Notes under the pieces: model-generated | Told to the model about the DNA's origin: nothing | The model's input: only the letters and a program-made list of their open reading frames with translations | Databases searched by the model: none | Shown here: piece by piece, positions 21,436-32,989 of the stretch | How positions within the stretch are numbered: position 1 is the first letter of the stretch | Layout: each line of letters starts with the position of its first letter | From: Phialocephala subalpina | Taxonomy: Eukaryota; Ascomycota; Leotiomycetes; Helotiales; Mollisiaceae | DNA: 64,000 nucleotides | NCBI GenBank assembly: GCA_900073065.1 | Contig: FJOG01000001.1 | Span: 3,612,625-3,676,624, forward strand | Direction: 5' to 3' | Position numbers and translations under genes: made by a program

Positions 21436-23945
21436 GGTGGTGGTTGCTGATCCAGGGATCGAGGGAGGGAGGACGGTTCGTGAAGATCGACTTGAGAGGT
21501 TTGGGTAGAATGTAAAAGCAATCGTAGATGTGCACAGCCAGCTCGTAATGCTCAGAAATTATGCAACCGCCGATTGCTGTCAAATAGTTCCAGGTTGTTC
21601 CCGGCGTCTATACGAAGGGAGCTGGGACTCGGCATCAGCGAAGCCAGCGCGAATTCTATTTGGCGAAATTGAGTGAATAGTGGAAGTGAGTGAATATTGG
21701 AAATTGGCGAAGGTGAGTGTTATGAAGCTGATGGAGACAGGCGCCAGGTGATGGTTCCAGAAGCCATCTGCTCTAGAACCTCGTGCAGTCTGAAAGGAGT
21801 AAGAGTGGTGTTGCGATCTTTGTTCTTCTAGGGAATTTAGGGAAAGGGACGAGGTTCTGCCGGTAACCTTAGAACGGTTTTGCGAAGAGGCCCGTCGAGG
21901 CTGGGAGGCTGCACGATTCATTCAGGCTGAGGCTGCGGGCTCTCACGGTTATTGACTTGGAGCTGGACATTGCTTTATTAGGTGCAGCTATGATACATAT
22001 CGTACATATTATTACTCAGATTACTACATTGGGGAGCTCAAGTCCGGGGTAAGCGCCAATAAGGTATTGCTTGGACTGACTACGCATGTGCTCGCTCCTC
22101 AATGTCCCTCACTCAGCGCTCCTGGACCTGCGCATGCTCCTGCAACTGTGAATCGAAACAGTTACCACTCTCGTGCAATTGGCCGTGTTTGTGATCCGTG
22201 TCACTCACCACCAATCCTGCACGAAGATCACAGTCACCATCTGCCTCTCATCGTCTCTCCCTATCCGTTTCATGCACCAAGTCCAAGCCTTTGTTTGCCC
22301 AAATCTCAGCACTGGTTTATGACTGGTGTCACAGTCATGCAGACGTCGAGCTCACCGAGTATCACTTCATGCTATGTTTCAACTCTCTTACGGGCGACCA
22401 GCAGGCAAAATCCCTCAATCATCCCCGTTTGACACCGGAAGATGCTGTAAATTTAGACTGTCAATGCGGGCGGCGGCAGCGGATCGATCTGAGTTCTTAG
22501 AGCAAGTTGAGCATTTAGGGGTCTCGAGGTCCCCTATTTCAAGGCGGATCTTTGCCCCTTTTCATACCGACGGAGGAGACCGTTAAAACATCGGCGCCAG
22601 ACAGCTCAGTAATCAATGCATCCTCATATATTGCTCTATCATCTATACTCATTTGGCGTTTGTAAAGCACTTTCTCTTGCCACTTTTCTACACGATGATA
22701 AGTCATGTCAGATCTATGGATGAATAACGGAGATGGGTGTTGGAGTAGGACGAACGGGTATGGCTGCCGCATGGCTACACGATCAGATGATTCGGAGGTC
22801 AGGAGAAGTACAGAAACGCTTCCACCCGCATGTTCTGTCCGACTCGAAGGCATGCTGCTTCGATCTCACCTGTTGTTGAGGCTGGAGTGAGACTGCAGTC
22901 CTCGAGAAACAAACAGCAGATGCTGTCTCTGCTGTGGCCCGGAATGAGGCCCAACGGCCGGGAAGAGATGGTGAGCCATACTGTCTCTAAAGAGTACAGC
23001 ATCTTGCATCTATTTCAATCCTCATTTATGTCCCCCTCCAGCCTCCTTCCTACTCAAAAGAAGATAAGCTCCCATCCCCTCCTCGACCAACATCCGACGG
23101 CTGCATTGAGACGTCAAGGAAGAAGGTTGGATAGGTAGATACTGCCGTCACCCGAAAGGCAGAAGCAGTCTCAAATATGATCTTTCTAACGGTCTCATCG
23201 TTGATCTGAGATAGCTGTCTGTGACCTTTGGATGGTCTACTTGTCGTGGTACATTCGTCTTGGAGTCTTGATATTGGGCCCCCTCCAGGTTGCGGTCAGG
23301 TCCAGAGATGGAGGTATAAGCATATTATATCTTCGAATCTCTCAGAAAGTCGAGATCTTCATCTTGACATACTCCATGTCGCTGACATTTCGTGTACTGC
23401 ATTGTAAGAATCCTAACTTACTCTTGTCCTGCCTTGAACACCTCGGAAATATATCAAGTCCAAGCTCTCAATCTGTAACAGACTCGTTCGTGATGTCGTC
23501 ATTCTTGTTCCATCATCCAAGTAACCATCAATTATGAAAAAGAACATTCAAAAGATGAGATATGAAGTCTTATGAAGCATCGTGCATCTGTCACCTGTCG
23601 TATAAATTTCAGCTGACCTCAGATAAGAACAGCTCGTATCCAGATCCGAGCTCACCCCTATCCTAATCCCGCCTACTAGTAGAAAAGTTTCATGAAACAC
23701 TCCGACAGTGAACAGCCAAGCAGCCTCACGTTCCTTTTTCATCAACCACCAAAAAGTTAACAACGACATCACCACCGGCGCAGTCATCGACACCCCCTCG
23801 CTGGGGAAGACTGCCTGCCATACAGTCACTCCGATCGAATCGCACGACGCGACCGCAACAGTCAGCTTCCGCACATGCAATCCCCCGACCTCGAACAACG
23901 TACATCGAATTCGCAGATTGAGGACACCCAGCCTACATCGTCGCC
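21436..23945. other. 2.5 kb intergenic region, no gene recognised
   Basis: Several open frames of 60-120 codons on both strands, none with family motifs or coherent splice signals. The stretch 22090-22300 is pyrimidine-rich on the plus strand. Confidence 0.4.
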
Positions 23946-25142
23946 ATGGGGCCCGTCCGGTCATTGCGGCGCTCGAGTCCGATTACCATGATAGTGGGCA
24001 TCGTGCTCATAATAATAATATTCGTCTTCCTCGTCTCTCCTTCGAGCTCCGATTCTGCGGCTTCACAACTACGGAAAGCGAACGCGGCTTCGAATCCCCT
24101 TTCTCCTCCTACGAGTCCGTTCAGGAAACAGAATGAGAAGAGTAATGGGAAGAGGATACCTCCGCCCGTGGTACATTACCACATGAACAACGTTACGAGC
24201 TCGGCAGATCCGCTAGGAAACCGAGAGACGATTCTGATTCTCACGCCTCTGGCAAGATTCTATCAAGAATACTGGGATAACTTAATGAAGCTCACCTACC
24301 CGCACGAGCTCATCACACTCGGCTTCATGATCCCCAAGAACAGGGAAGGAAATGCGGCAACAGCAGCGCTCCAGGAACAGATCACCAAGACGCAGAAATC
24401 GGGACCGATGAAGGACAGATTCGCAAGCATCATTATTGAGCGTCAGGATTTTGATCCTCCGCTTGCGTCGCAGAATGAGGCGGAGAGACATAAGATGGAG
24501 AATCAGAAGGCGAGGAGAGCGGCGATGTCTAGGGCCCGGAACTCTCTCCTTTTCACCACCCTCGGTCCTTCTACGTCTTGGGTTCTGTGGCTGGATTCGG
24601 ATATCATTGAGACTCCATCCACTCTTATCCAGGATTTGGCAGCTCACGACAAAGCGATCATTGTCCCGAATTGCTTCCAGCGATACGTTGATCCAAAAAC
24701 GAAACAACCGGCCGAACGACCATACGATTTCAATAGCTGGCAGGATAGCGATACAGCTCGTGATATGGCAGAGAAGATGGGACCAGATGATATTCTGCTA
24801 GAAGGATATGCAGCGATGGCTACGTACAGGACGTTGATGGCATACATGTCAGCAGATGGTGGGGATCCTAGACAGGAGATTGCGCTGGATGGTGTTGGAG
24901 GTACAGCGTTACTTGTTAAGGCGGAGGTTCATAGGGATGGGGCTATGTTTCCGCCGTTTCCGTTTTATCATTTGATTGAGACGGAGGGGTTTGCGAAGAT
25001 GGCGAAGAGGTTGGGGTGGAGTTCTACGGGGTTGCCGAATTATAAGGTATTTCCCCTTTCTAACCCCTCTTTCCTTTTCCTTTACTGTCTCCGGACATAC
25101 ATGCTAACATGGCTTCGTCAGGTGTACCACTATAACGAGTGA
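23946..25142 (+). CDS. Golgi mannosyltransferase of the Anp1/Van1/Mnn9 family (GT62)
   Basis: Exons 23946-25046 and 25122-25142; the 75-nt intron is itself in frame, but removing it gives the family ending NYKVYHYNE. The protein has 373 residues. It is a type II membrane protein: a short basic N terminus, one transmembrane helix at about residues 13-32 (ITMIVGIVLIIIIFVFLV), a Ser-rich stem and the catalytic domain. WLDSD gives the metal-binding DxD (D217, D219). RPYDFNSWQDSDTA, ILLEGYAAM, LDGVGGTALLVKAEVHRDGA and FYHLIETEGFAKMAKRLG are family signatures. The family extends N-glycan outer-chain mannan in the cis-Golgi. I cannot separate Mnn9, Van1 and Anp1 by eye; the RDGAMFPPFPFYHLIETEG block leans to Van1/Anp1. 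Confidence 0.92.
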   Translation: MGPVRSLRRSSPITMIVGIVLIIIIFVFLVSPSSSDSAASQLRKANAASNPLSPPTSPFRKQNEKSNGKRIPPPVVHYHMNNVTSSADPLGNRETILILTPLARFYQEYWDNLMKLTYPHELITLGFMIPKNREGNAATAALQEQITKTQKSGPMKDRFASIIIERQDFDPPLASQNEAERHKMENQKARRAAMSRARNSLLFTTLGPSTSWVLWLDSDIIETPSTLIQDLAAHDKAIIVPNCFQRYVDPKTKQPAERPYDFNSWQDSDTARDMAEKMGPDDILLEGYAAMATYRTLMAYMSADGGDPRQEIALDGVGGTALLVKAEVHRDGAMFPPFPFYHLIETEGFAKMAKRLGWSSTGLPNYKVFPLSNPSFLFLYCLRTYMLTWLRQVYHYNE

Positions 25143-25761
25143 GATGTCAGGCACAGTCCACTCTTACCTTCGACATAAATACTTTAGGGCATCAAGTCAA
25201 GACAGACTGGTTGCAAAGGGGGAAAGCATCGGCTGAACACAGCAATTCAAAAGCTAGTTGTACAGGACAGAGGCAATTCTGTATTTTTTGACTAGGAGGG
25301 CGTTTTGCGGCATAGCGTTACTCTAAGCTCGTAATACGAGCTTGTGTATACCATAGAAAGAAGGTTGATTGTTCGAGATATCCATAAACTTTATTCTTTT
25401 GAGATGTAGTTTCATTACGTTCAGTCTTTCTTGGATGTTCGTATAAGACTTGGATCCCTGCATACCTCAGTATGTATTCCACCCACTGAAATCGGACAGA
25501 CATTCTTGTTTCGTCCACTATGTGCCCGGTGTCATTGTAAGTGCATGCCGAATGTTCTCGCTCGCCCGCTCATAGCTCACTATGCTGCAACCAAGTTGAA
25601 CCCAACCTGAACTCCCTTCCAACGAAAGTCCCAACCAGTCCGTTGTTTCTCTTCTCAATTCCTACGTCATTATACTCCACACGCAAGGCTGTTCCATGTT
25701 CAGGCGTGAGTAACATGGCCTTGATTTCCTGCCGTCTTTCTCTCAGAAGTTTTCAATTCTG
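25143..25761. other. Intergenic region between convergent genes; nothing seen
   Basis: Holds the 3' flanks of the GT62 and Pex4 genes. No motif recognised. Confidence 0.4.
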
Positions 25762-26464
25762 CTACCGTTTCCCCCTCCCCCTCACCTCCTCCCTATTACT
25801 ACCACCCTCCTCCTCCTCATCCAAATGACCCTCAAATCTCTCCTCTCCACACCAATAACCAACCAACCCCCTCGCTCCAATTGTATCTCCTTGCCGTAGT
25901 AACGCTCCCATCTCTACGTTGAGAGGGCTGTCGACCCCTGGTTCGCCTAACAATCTAACCACTGATTCCAAAGCCCCAACCACACCCAAAACAGGCGTCC
26001 AATTCTCTTTAAGGACGTCGAGACAGATTTCTCCAGTTTCCCATTTCACGTTCGCGTGGCAGATCTTGGTGACGAATGTTATGGTTGGTGGTTGGTTGGG
26101 GTATTGGGGTGGGACTTGGATGCTGAGGAGCCAGCGGCCGGTGGTGTAGCCTGATGTGGGCGGTACTGTTATTGGAGTCAGTTTGTATGCAAGAGATGAT
26201 TTGAAAAGGAAAGAATCAGGGCAAAGCCGGCTGTAATATAGGTACACGAATCAAGGCTAGGCGTGAATGCCAAAGGATTTGGGAGTCCTTACGAGTATGT
26301 CCGCTTAGTATACACCGCAGACTGAGGAGGTTGCTGGGAAGCGGCACGAGGCTGAGGATGTTGGGGTGGGGAGACGATGGTGAATGGGCGGAAGAGAAGG
26401 CTGTTAATTCTGTGAGGATGCGTTTCGTGGGTGTGCGTGAGGACGCAGTCTTGGGCCCGGACAT
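25762..26464 (-). CDS. pex4: Ubiquitin-conjugating enzyme E2, Pex4-like (peroxin 4)
   Basis: Exons 26293-26464 and 25762-26165, intron 127 nt, 191 residues. Order of E2 landmarks: N-terminal helix (KRILTELTAF), RWLLSIQVPPQYPNQPPTI, the region before the active site (KICHANVKWETGEICLDVL) with the catalytic Cys in GEICLD, then ENWTPVLGVVGALESVVRLL and EPGVDSPLNVEM. The last two blocks are typical of the peroxisomal E2 of filamentous fungi, which monoubiquitinates the receptor Pex5 so it can be exported and reused. Two oddities: the usual HPN tripeptide reads H-A-N, and the C terminus has a charged tail (HLDEEEEGGSNREEVRGRGK). No transmembrane segment; Pex4 is normally tethered by Pex22. Confidence 0.85.
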
Positions 26465-28158
26465 TGTGTTTGTTGTTTGGAGGGGAGGCTGGAGACCCGA
26501 GGATCAGGATCTCGATGCTGCACTGGTTCTGCGCTTTGCTGGAATTAGAGACTCGTTGCTGCTATTCTCAGCTTCTGGGGATCGTGATCGCAGTTTGGCG
26601 GACTTGCAACGTTGTTGTCGTGCGGATGATTGAAGTGGCTGGCGAGTGACAGGCTTGAGTTGAGCTTCACTTGCGATCGTCAATCAAGCTGTTCAGCCTC
26701 GGCCCAATTGGTTCTCGGATCCGGGTAAACAATTCTCCATTTTCATCTCATCTTGGCAAAATCTCAAAATCTCATCTCATCTCGTGTCACTTCAAAATAC
26801 GACACGTGCATAAGGATCATCCCACGATCAACATCCAATCATCACCTCACATCCCATTCGCATTTAAGCTTGATGCTATTCGTAAGTGTAAATCATCTTG
26901 GCGGTTGGCATCCGGCAGTGCCCGAAGGCTGAAGCTTAAGACTTCAGCTCTCCTTCTCGAGGCTGAGTGCGGAGAAGCTCAAGACGGAGCGTAACGAGCG
27001 TACCGAGCCCGGGACTCCGCTTTATGGTATTGTTACATTCCATGGGGAAGGCTATTCTTGTCTGCCGACTTGGGGTTTGTAAAATATCTCTACAAGTGCA
27101 GATGGCGTGCTGGATTTGTTATTGGAGGCTGAGCTCAGGAGGCAACTCCTTGAATTGCTGCTTACAGTACTTTTTAATTTTGAGTTCTCGGCCGTACACG
27201 GCGTGATTTGAATCAGAATGGCGAATGGATTGCTAACTTTTACGTTTGCGGTGTCATAGTCTAGAGTTAGTGATCTTTATTTCGTTTTGTAGAGGCGGGA
27301 TGCCGTCATGAGTGCTCAAGACGTACGAACGACGGCAGAGCCGGGTACGAGGTTTAGGAGTATCGAGGTATGATCTGCATTTGGGAATTATCTTCGTTCT
27401 TCTCTTTGGTTATTCTTGCGTAGCCAATGTTCTAAAGCTATTCCGAAGCGTTCCTTCATGCTTCTGTGCTTGAAATCGGCACCTGATTTCCCACGAACCT
27501 GGTTACTGTTTCGATCCCTCTGCAATGTCGGTGACCGACCATTCCGAAGTACGGCTCTGCGAATCAAACCCCAGAATCCGCACTTGGTAATTTTGTCTTG
27601 AGTTGAGGGCGAAAAAACAGCCTTGCCACGGCTGCGGCCGCTGTCATCCCAAAGACTGCGCCTCACAGCCACAGTCCAGTTACCGCCCTTCATTTCAGAT
27701 CCAGCAGCCAATTAGAGCTTATTCACAGCTCCTAGGGATTAATGGCACGTTACTTCTCCAGCTCAGCCTTATGTCTCTCACGACTGAACTATGTTCCGAG
27801 AACTGCCATCTGCAAGCGCGATTGGCGAGCGGGAGAGATGCAGTAGATGCATCGCGTGCCTGAGCTCGTGTTCAGTACTGGCGTGCTCCTTGAACGAGAA
27901 TAGAATAGACGTCACTGCTGGCTAAGGCTTACTTTCGATCTCGTGTTCGATGTTTACTACTCAACGCCTCCGGAGATTTGAGTGAAGGCGAAGATATAAA
28001 ATGGAAGGTACGACCCGGGAAGAAGAACATTATCCACATCAAGCACTTCACCTTCCAACCTTCACAACAAACAACCAAACAATCTTCACTCACTTCAACT
28101 TCTACATCGACATCCAATAACTTCAATCATCAACTACCAAACCACCTAAGTCATCAAC
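26465..28158. other. 1.7 kb intergenic region, no gene recognised
   Basis: Short open frames only. The last 150 bp form a CA-rich leader (ttcacaacaaacaaccaaac) before the next gene, typical of a well-expressed fungal transcript. Confidence 0.4.
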
Positions 28159-28566
28159 ATGCGTTTCACAGCTTCCTCAGTCGCCATCTTGGCCTCCACC
28201 CTCATCTCCTCCTCCTCCGCCATCATCACCGGTGTCACAGCTCCCTCCACCGTCTACGCATATAATCCATTCACTGTCACCTTGACAACCGCCAACTACA
28301 TCCAATCCGTCTACGATGTCGCTGTCGGCTTCGGTGTTGCACCAGGTGCAGGATTCCCCGGCTCATTGGGAAATGTCGCCTCGACCGCCTATCTCGGCCC
28401 CACCAAGTCCAACATCCTCACTCCCATCACCTTCGACATCACTCTTCCAGCCGGCACCTCGAACGGCAAATATGTCCTCACAGCTGAGGTCTTCAGTCTG
28501 TTCGGTGCGGCGTACTCTGGAACTGTCACTACTTTCAACACCACCATCAACGTTGCTGGTTTCTAA
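28159..28566 (+). CDS. Secreted protein of the NIS1-like family
   Basis: Intronless, 135 residues, ATG after a CA-rich leader (catcaacATG). Residues 1-20 form a signal peptide (MRFTASSVAILASTLISSSS). The mature part is about 115 residues, without Cys, and predicted beta-rich: IITGVTAPSTVYAYNPFTVT, NYIQSVYDVAVGFGVAPGAG, FPGSLGNV, YLGPTKSNI, and SLFGAAYSGTVTTFN near the end. This order resembles the fungal NIS1 family (necrosis-inducing secreted protein 1), an effector family reported to dampen plant pattern-triggered immunity. NIS1 homologues occur also in fungi that are not pathogens, so the gene does not prove a lifestyle. Confidence 0.7.
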   Translation: MRFTASSVAILASTLISSSSAIITGVTAPSTVYAYNPFTVTLTTANYIQSVYDVAVGFGVAPGAGFPGSLGNVASTAYLGPTKSNILTPITFDITLPAGTSNGKYVLTAEVFSLFGAAYSGTVTTFNTTINVAGF

Positions 28567-29200
28567 GCTGGGATAAATATGGGGACTACGGGGTACGGGG
28601 GAAATTAGACTTGGAATTATTTGCATTGCTTTGGAGTTTGGTTATGGTTTTATGGGCGGGCGGGACCGGCGGCATCGATGCATAGCATTACACAGTCCTT
28701 AAAATAAGCATTCTGGGGAGCATACACGGTGGCATACGGGTGGCGCATGTAATACACTAAAATACAAGACTGGAATTCCTCGACGGAAAACATCCTTCCC
28801 CTCCATTTCGTTGCCCATTTCCTACCTCAAGTGAGGTTTTCCTCATTCTGCAACTCTGCTTTGACATCACGTCCTTGGATTTATGCTCTTCAAATCAAGT
28901 TACTTTGCTACCGATTTTTGAATGGAGGTTCGTGGGCCTGCAGATAGATTTTGGGAGATACGTTGTTGTTTGAAATATGCAACATGCTCTCCTCCTCCGC
29001 CAGCTATGTACAGTTTATAACCATCCCCGCCTCGCCTCCAGGACTTCACATGCTCCACCAAGCACTGTCCCTATCGAGATCACTCCCGCAGCCGCCTCGA
29101 ACCTTTTCGCCTTCCCGTTTCTCCCGCCTCCGTCTCAACTTCCGCCACCATCCTCTCCTCCTCACCTCCACCCTACGTTCCAACCCTCATTATCCACCTA
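28567..29200. other. Intergenic region between convergent genes; nothing seen
   Basis: Pyrimidine-rich plus strand near 29050-29210. No gene recognised. Confidence 0.4.
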
Positions 29201-29449
29201 TTACTTCGTAAAAGTCGCCCCACTCGAATCACTACACACCGCCCTCCCACTAACAGCAACACAACTCCCCTGCCCATTACTCAAAATTATACTTCCATTT
29301 GGCAAATTCGGATCAACAGCTTTCCCCACTTCGGCTTTCAGCGCTGCTTTGTCTGAGGCGGCGGATCGTTCGTTGATGGTTGCTGGGCTGGCTAAGGCGG
29401 TGGTAAGGAGAGCGGTGAGTGCCAAAAGAGAGGTTAATGGGAATTGCAT
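29201..29449 (-). CDS. Small secreted protein, 82 residues
   Basis: A single exon. MQFPLTSLLALTALLTTALA is a clear signal peptide with an Ala-Ser-Pro cleavage region. The mature part of about 62 residues begins with a charged helix (AASDKAALKAEVGKAVD) and ends with a small two-Cys module (GSCVAVSGRAVCSD) likely to form one disulfide. No known family. Size and organisation match candidate effectors or surface peptides. It faces the NIS1-like gene tail to tail, about 630 bp away. Confidence 0.6.
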   Translation of the reverse strand: MQFPLTSLLALTALLTTALASPATINERSAASDKAALKAEVGKAVDPNLPNGSIILSNGQGSCVAVSGRAVCSDSSGATFTK

Positions 29450-30179
29450 TTTGATGTTGGTTTGGTGGTTGGTCGGGTGGGTTCGGGCCTGCTGATGAGA
29501 CTTTTGTTGTGGGTGAGTTGGATTGAGTGATTATTGAGGATGATGAGGCGATGGATGTGAGGGTGGGATTGAACGAGAGGTGTTAGGGCATTTATACTCG
29601 ACGACTTGAAGTGAAGTCGAGATTATGTGCTCGCGAACACGAGTAAGCAGCCGGATGTTCCATATTATGCTGGAACGCTCATCTGAAGAAGAAACATCAC
29701 TTGGCGTTCTGGTTAAGCTTATTACCATGCGATATAATACTACCGATTCCCTTCTAATATTCGCTTCTCGGTTGAGTTTTCCAGACGTCGTCAAGAAGGA
29801 GGAGTAAGGGGGAAGCTGTGCAACGAAACGAAGTGTCCAGATGAACATCAAACCCTCGCTTCTGTTTAGGGATTGAGAATGGCGAGATGTCATTGTGTCA
29901 TAAGTTGTTGAAGCGAAAGTTTATTCGATGTCTGAAAAGCGCGAGGTTTTGAGGCAGGGAGGGGGTGGTCAGGTGAAACATGTCATCTGATGTTTGCGGT
30001 TTCGTCCCTGCCCTGGGACGTCTGTCGCACTCAATGTCTTTGTTCATCTTGCACCTCTTTTCTGGCTAGAAATTCCGCGGTTTGTCGTCTGAATTCCTCA
30101 AGATTTGACCCGCGAGCTTGATAATGTCTGTCTTTCATGAGCCAGTGTTATATGTTCGAGCAGGTCAGATTTACTTTTG
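29450..30179. other. Upstream region of the small secreted protein; no gene seen
   Basis: A 120-codon minus-strand frame (29531-29893) has no family features and probably lies in the leader or promoter. Confidence 0.35.
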
Positions 30180-31080
30180 ATATCTACCTCTTTTCATGGT
30201 ATTTTCCTTAGCGTACAGATTCTTCTGAGCTTCGAGAGTGGCTAGGTACTCTTCCAAGCTAACCTTCGCCAGTGGAATATAGGAATGAATATATGCGATG
30301 TACAGAGGGTTATAGCCCATTAGTTTCACAATCTGGTTGGAATATTCTCTATCCTTCTCAGTTGTTGGAAGCTCAGCCTTGCTAGGAAGGAGTCGTAAAG
30401 CTTCATCTTCTGAAAACCACCAAGATGAATTGTATTACCCAAATTGGAAGCCAATTGTTTTGATGCCGGGTCCTGGCTGGTAACGAGAATGCGACCATTT
30501 GTAGCTGAAGGAATGAGCTCACTAGTGTCTTTAAACTTCCCCAGGCTTTCGAAGTTGTCCATTACCATCAGCCATGACCTGGGCCAGTTTCTATACCTAG
30601 TCAAAGTTCTTACTGTCACGTCGTCTGGTACATGCTCATTCATGTCCCTAATGGCCTCAGCGATGGACTTGAAACTCTTCTGGGCTTCTTCAGCAGACTC
30701 TGATTTGAGCTAGAAGATTGCTTCAGTCCCATATGCTTTTGCTCTTCGGCAAACCTCAAGTACGATTTGAGTCTTGCCTTGTCCGCCCGTTCCATACAAG
30801 ACCACAATACGAGGACCTCGCTCGATGGGAGTCAAGAACCTATCTTCGATTCTTCTGAGGATATCTGCTCGGGCAATGGAATCCTCCACAAACCAGCGAG
30901 TGAGTACATTGTAGTACTTTCCTGCTTCTAAATGGTGGTTCGAGCCTATATAAGACTATAAAAATCAGCTTTTTCGTATCTAACCACGTTCGATCCAGAA
31001 AGCCTATATTGAGGATTCTTTTATATACATTCGTTACTCGTAGGATTAATTGCAAGTTGGTAATCATATCTTTGATCTCT
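30180..31080 (-). pseudogene. Decayed NB-ARC NLR gene fragment
   Basis: Read from 31080 downwards: a linker (RWFVEDSIARADILRRIEDR), the P-loop RIVVLYGTGGQGKTQIVLE, the next strand ending in IF-stop-LKSESAEEAQ, then Walker B WLMVMDNFESL, the RNBS-like NGRILVTSQDP, and after a frameshift at about 30420 the SEDEALRLL and PLYIAYIHSYIPL segments, ending at a TAA near 30168. The stop inside IF-x-LKSES replaces the usual Trp (TGG to TAG). Neither an N-terminal effector domain nor C-terminal repeats are visible. AT-rich DNA borders its 5' side. Confidence 0.75.
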
Positions 31081-31430
31081 TGAAATATACAAAATATAAA
31101 GTTTATATTAGATAAAATATTTTGTAATATTACAAATATTTATATTTTCAAAAAAAATTCTAAGAATATTTTCTAATTTATTTACTTTAATTATTATTAT
31201 TTTATTTGTTTTAATTTAAAAAGTAATTTATATTTAAAACTTTATTAATTTTATAACTTTATTAATTTTATAACTTTATCAGTTTTATAATTTTATTAAT
31301 TTTATAACTTTTTAACTTTTATATAATTATTTATATTATTAGAATTTTTAAATATATTAAAGTTATTCTTTTTAATTTTATAATTTCTTATTTTAATTTA
31401 TTTTCGTAATCTCGTAAATTTGCTTATCCA
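31080..31430. other. AT-rich island
   Basis: Strongly AT-rich, with a short repeated phrase ttttataactttattaat near 31240-31300. Probably RIP-decayed repeat at the broken 5' side of the NB-ARC pseudogene. Confidence 0.5.
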
Positions 31431-32230
31431 TAGCTTAAGCTAATGCAGCAACACCTCAAGTCCAAAGACGGAAATGGAAAATGGCATAATAACAATTCCA
31501 ACGCGAGATTCGCAATGGACTAGACAGATCCACCTACCTGCATGTTTGTGCTGAGCTGGGAAGCGATTTCTTCTTCGTACGCGATTGCATACAGGGTGGC
31601 GTCCCAATCAACCAGCCAGATTCAGGGTGGCACACCACACCCCATTTGGCCTCGAAAGCCGGTTACACACAGAACCGGTCAGACCACCGTCAACAAACCC
31701 TTTGCACATGCATCTGACCACGAAGTCGAAAACTTACCAATGCATGCGTTGCTCACGTAGTATTTAACAAATTACAAGGAGCCTTCGATAGTAAAAAGGA
31801 AAGCGGCAGCAAGCCGTGCCTTGGCTCTCTTGGCTCTCACCAAGCTAAGTAACCATAAAATCAACTTCTCGATCTCAAGCATACCGCGTCTAGAGTTTGA
31901 ACCATTGAGAGATCAGATATCTTTAAGAGGCGTATATTCGGAGTCACGCTCCTAACGCCCAACATCTTGGCATATAAATATTTACGAATGATAAAGCAGA
32001 GTCGTAGGGCTGAAGCCAGACACTGTGTCTCATTCTCTCAGCTGCCTGTTGCTTGTGTGGGCGCTCATCAGAAAGTCTTCAATCTTGCCGATTATTAGCT
32101 GATGCACAAGGCTATGATGGCGAAGTTGCCTGACGGTTCTGTTGCACGACTTTGGGAGCGAGACGTTTCGATGTTGTTTACCCTTCGTACATTGCTGGAT
32201 TTTGCATAAAGACTACGATGGCTTTCCCTA
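31431..32230. other. Non-coding stretch, no gene recognised
   Basis: GC-balanced but without coherent open frames or splice patterns. The phrase cagggtggc occurs twice (about 31594 and 31624) as a chance-level repeat. Confidence 0.35.
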
Positions 32231-32232
32231 TA

Positions 32233-32989
32233 AGTCAAACCCCCTAGAAGTGGGCCACCTTCCCCACTAAAATTAAGCGATTTTTGCTTTTTATATCACC
32301 ACAACCAATTAAAAATAAAAATAATTAAAAAATACTTAAAAATACTTTATAATAATATAATTTTAAATCTTTAATTTAAAAAAATTATATTTATTAAAAA
32401 ATAATTAAATAAAATTTGAAAATCGAATTTTTTAATTTATATATAAATTATATTAAAATATTAAATATTAATTAATTTAATAATTATTAATAGAAAAAAA
32501 ACCAAAAATAATTTGAATTTTTTATATTAATGCAAATTTAAATTTATAATTTTATAAAATTTCCCTTTGTAATTAAATTTTAATTCAATATTAATAAAAA
32601 AACCAAAATTAAAAATTAATAAATTTATTTTTAATATTAATTATAATAGGAAATATTATAAAACCTTGGAATTAAATATATATTAATATAAGGAATTTTT
32701 GATATTTTTATCTTTTTTTATTAATACTTTTTATAATAATTAAAATTTAATATTTTAGTATATTTTATATATAAAATACGAAATCTTAAGTTTTTAATAT
32801 TAATTATTATAATTAAAAACAAAATTAGTAATTTTTATATAATTATTATAAAGATATTATATTCTTAATTTTAATATAATTTATAAGGGTTTAATGGAGA
32901 TAATATACCCCCAAAAATCGATTTTTTAGTGGGAAAGATAATCCATATTAGGGGGGGGGGGGGGGGGCGACTTTTAGGGGGGTTTAATT
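32233..32989. mobile_element. Non-autonomous TA-flanked inverted-repeat element (MITE-like), 757 bp
   Basis: The left end agtcaaaccccctagaag and the reverse complement of the right end aattaaaccccccctaaaag match, with C/T and G/A differences. TA flanks both (32231-32232 and 32990-32991). Further in, ttccccactaaaattaagcg pairs with tttcccactaaaaaatcg, and gatttttg plus an atcaccac / atctccat word follow. The interior is AT-rich and non-coding. The right arm carries an uninterrupted run of about 17 G. Shares its end pattern (AGTnnnAACCCC, then CCACC, CGATTTTT) with the element at 43059-44219. Confidence 0.7.

Noticed and set aside
21580..21921. Minus-strand frame MNRAASQPRRASSQNRSKVT..., a possible first exon of the proline-rich gene
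   Set aside because: No donor/acceptor pair joins it in frame to the ATG at 21435, which already has a good context and leader.
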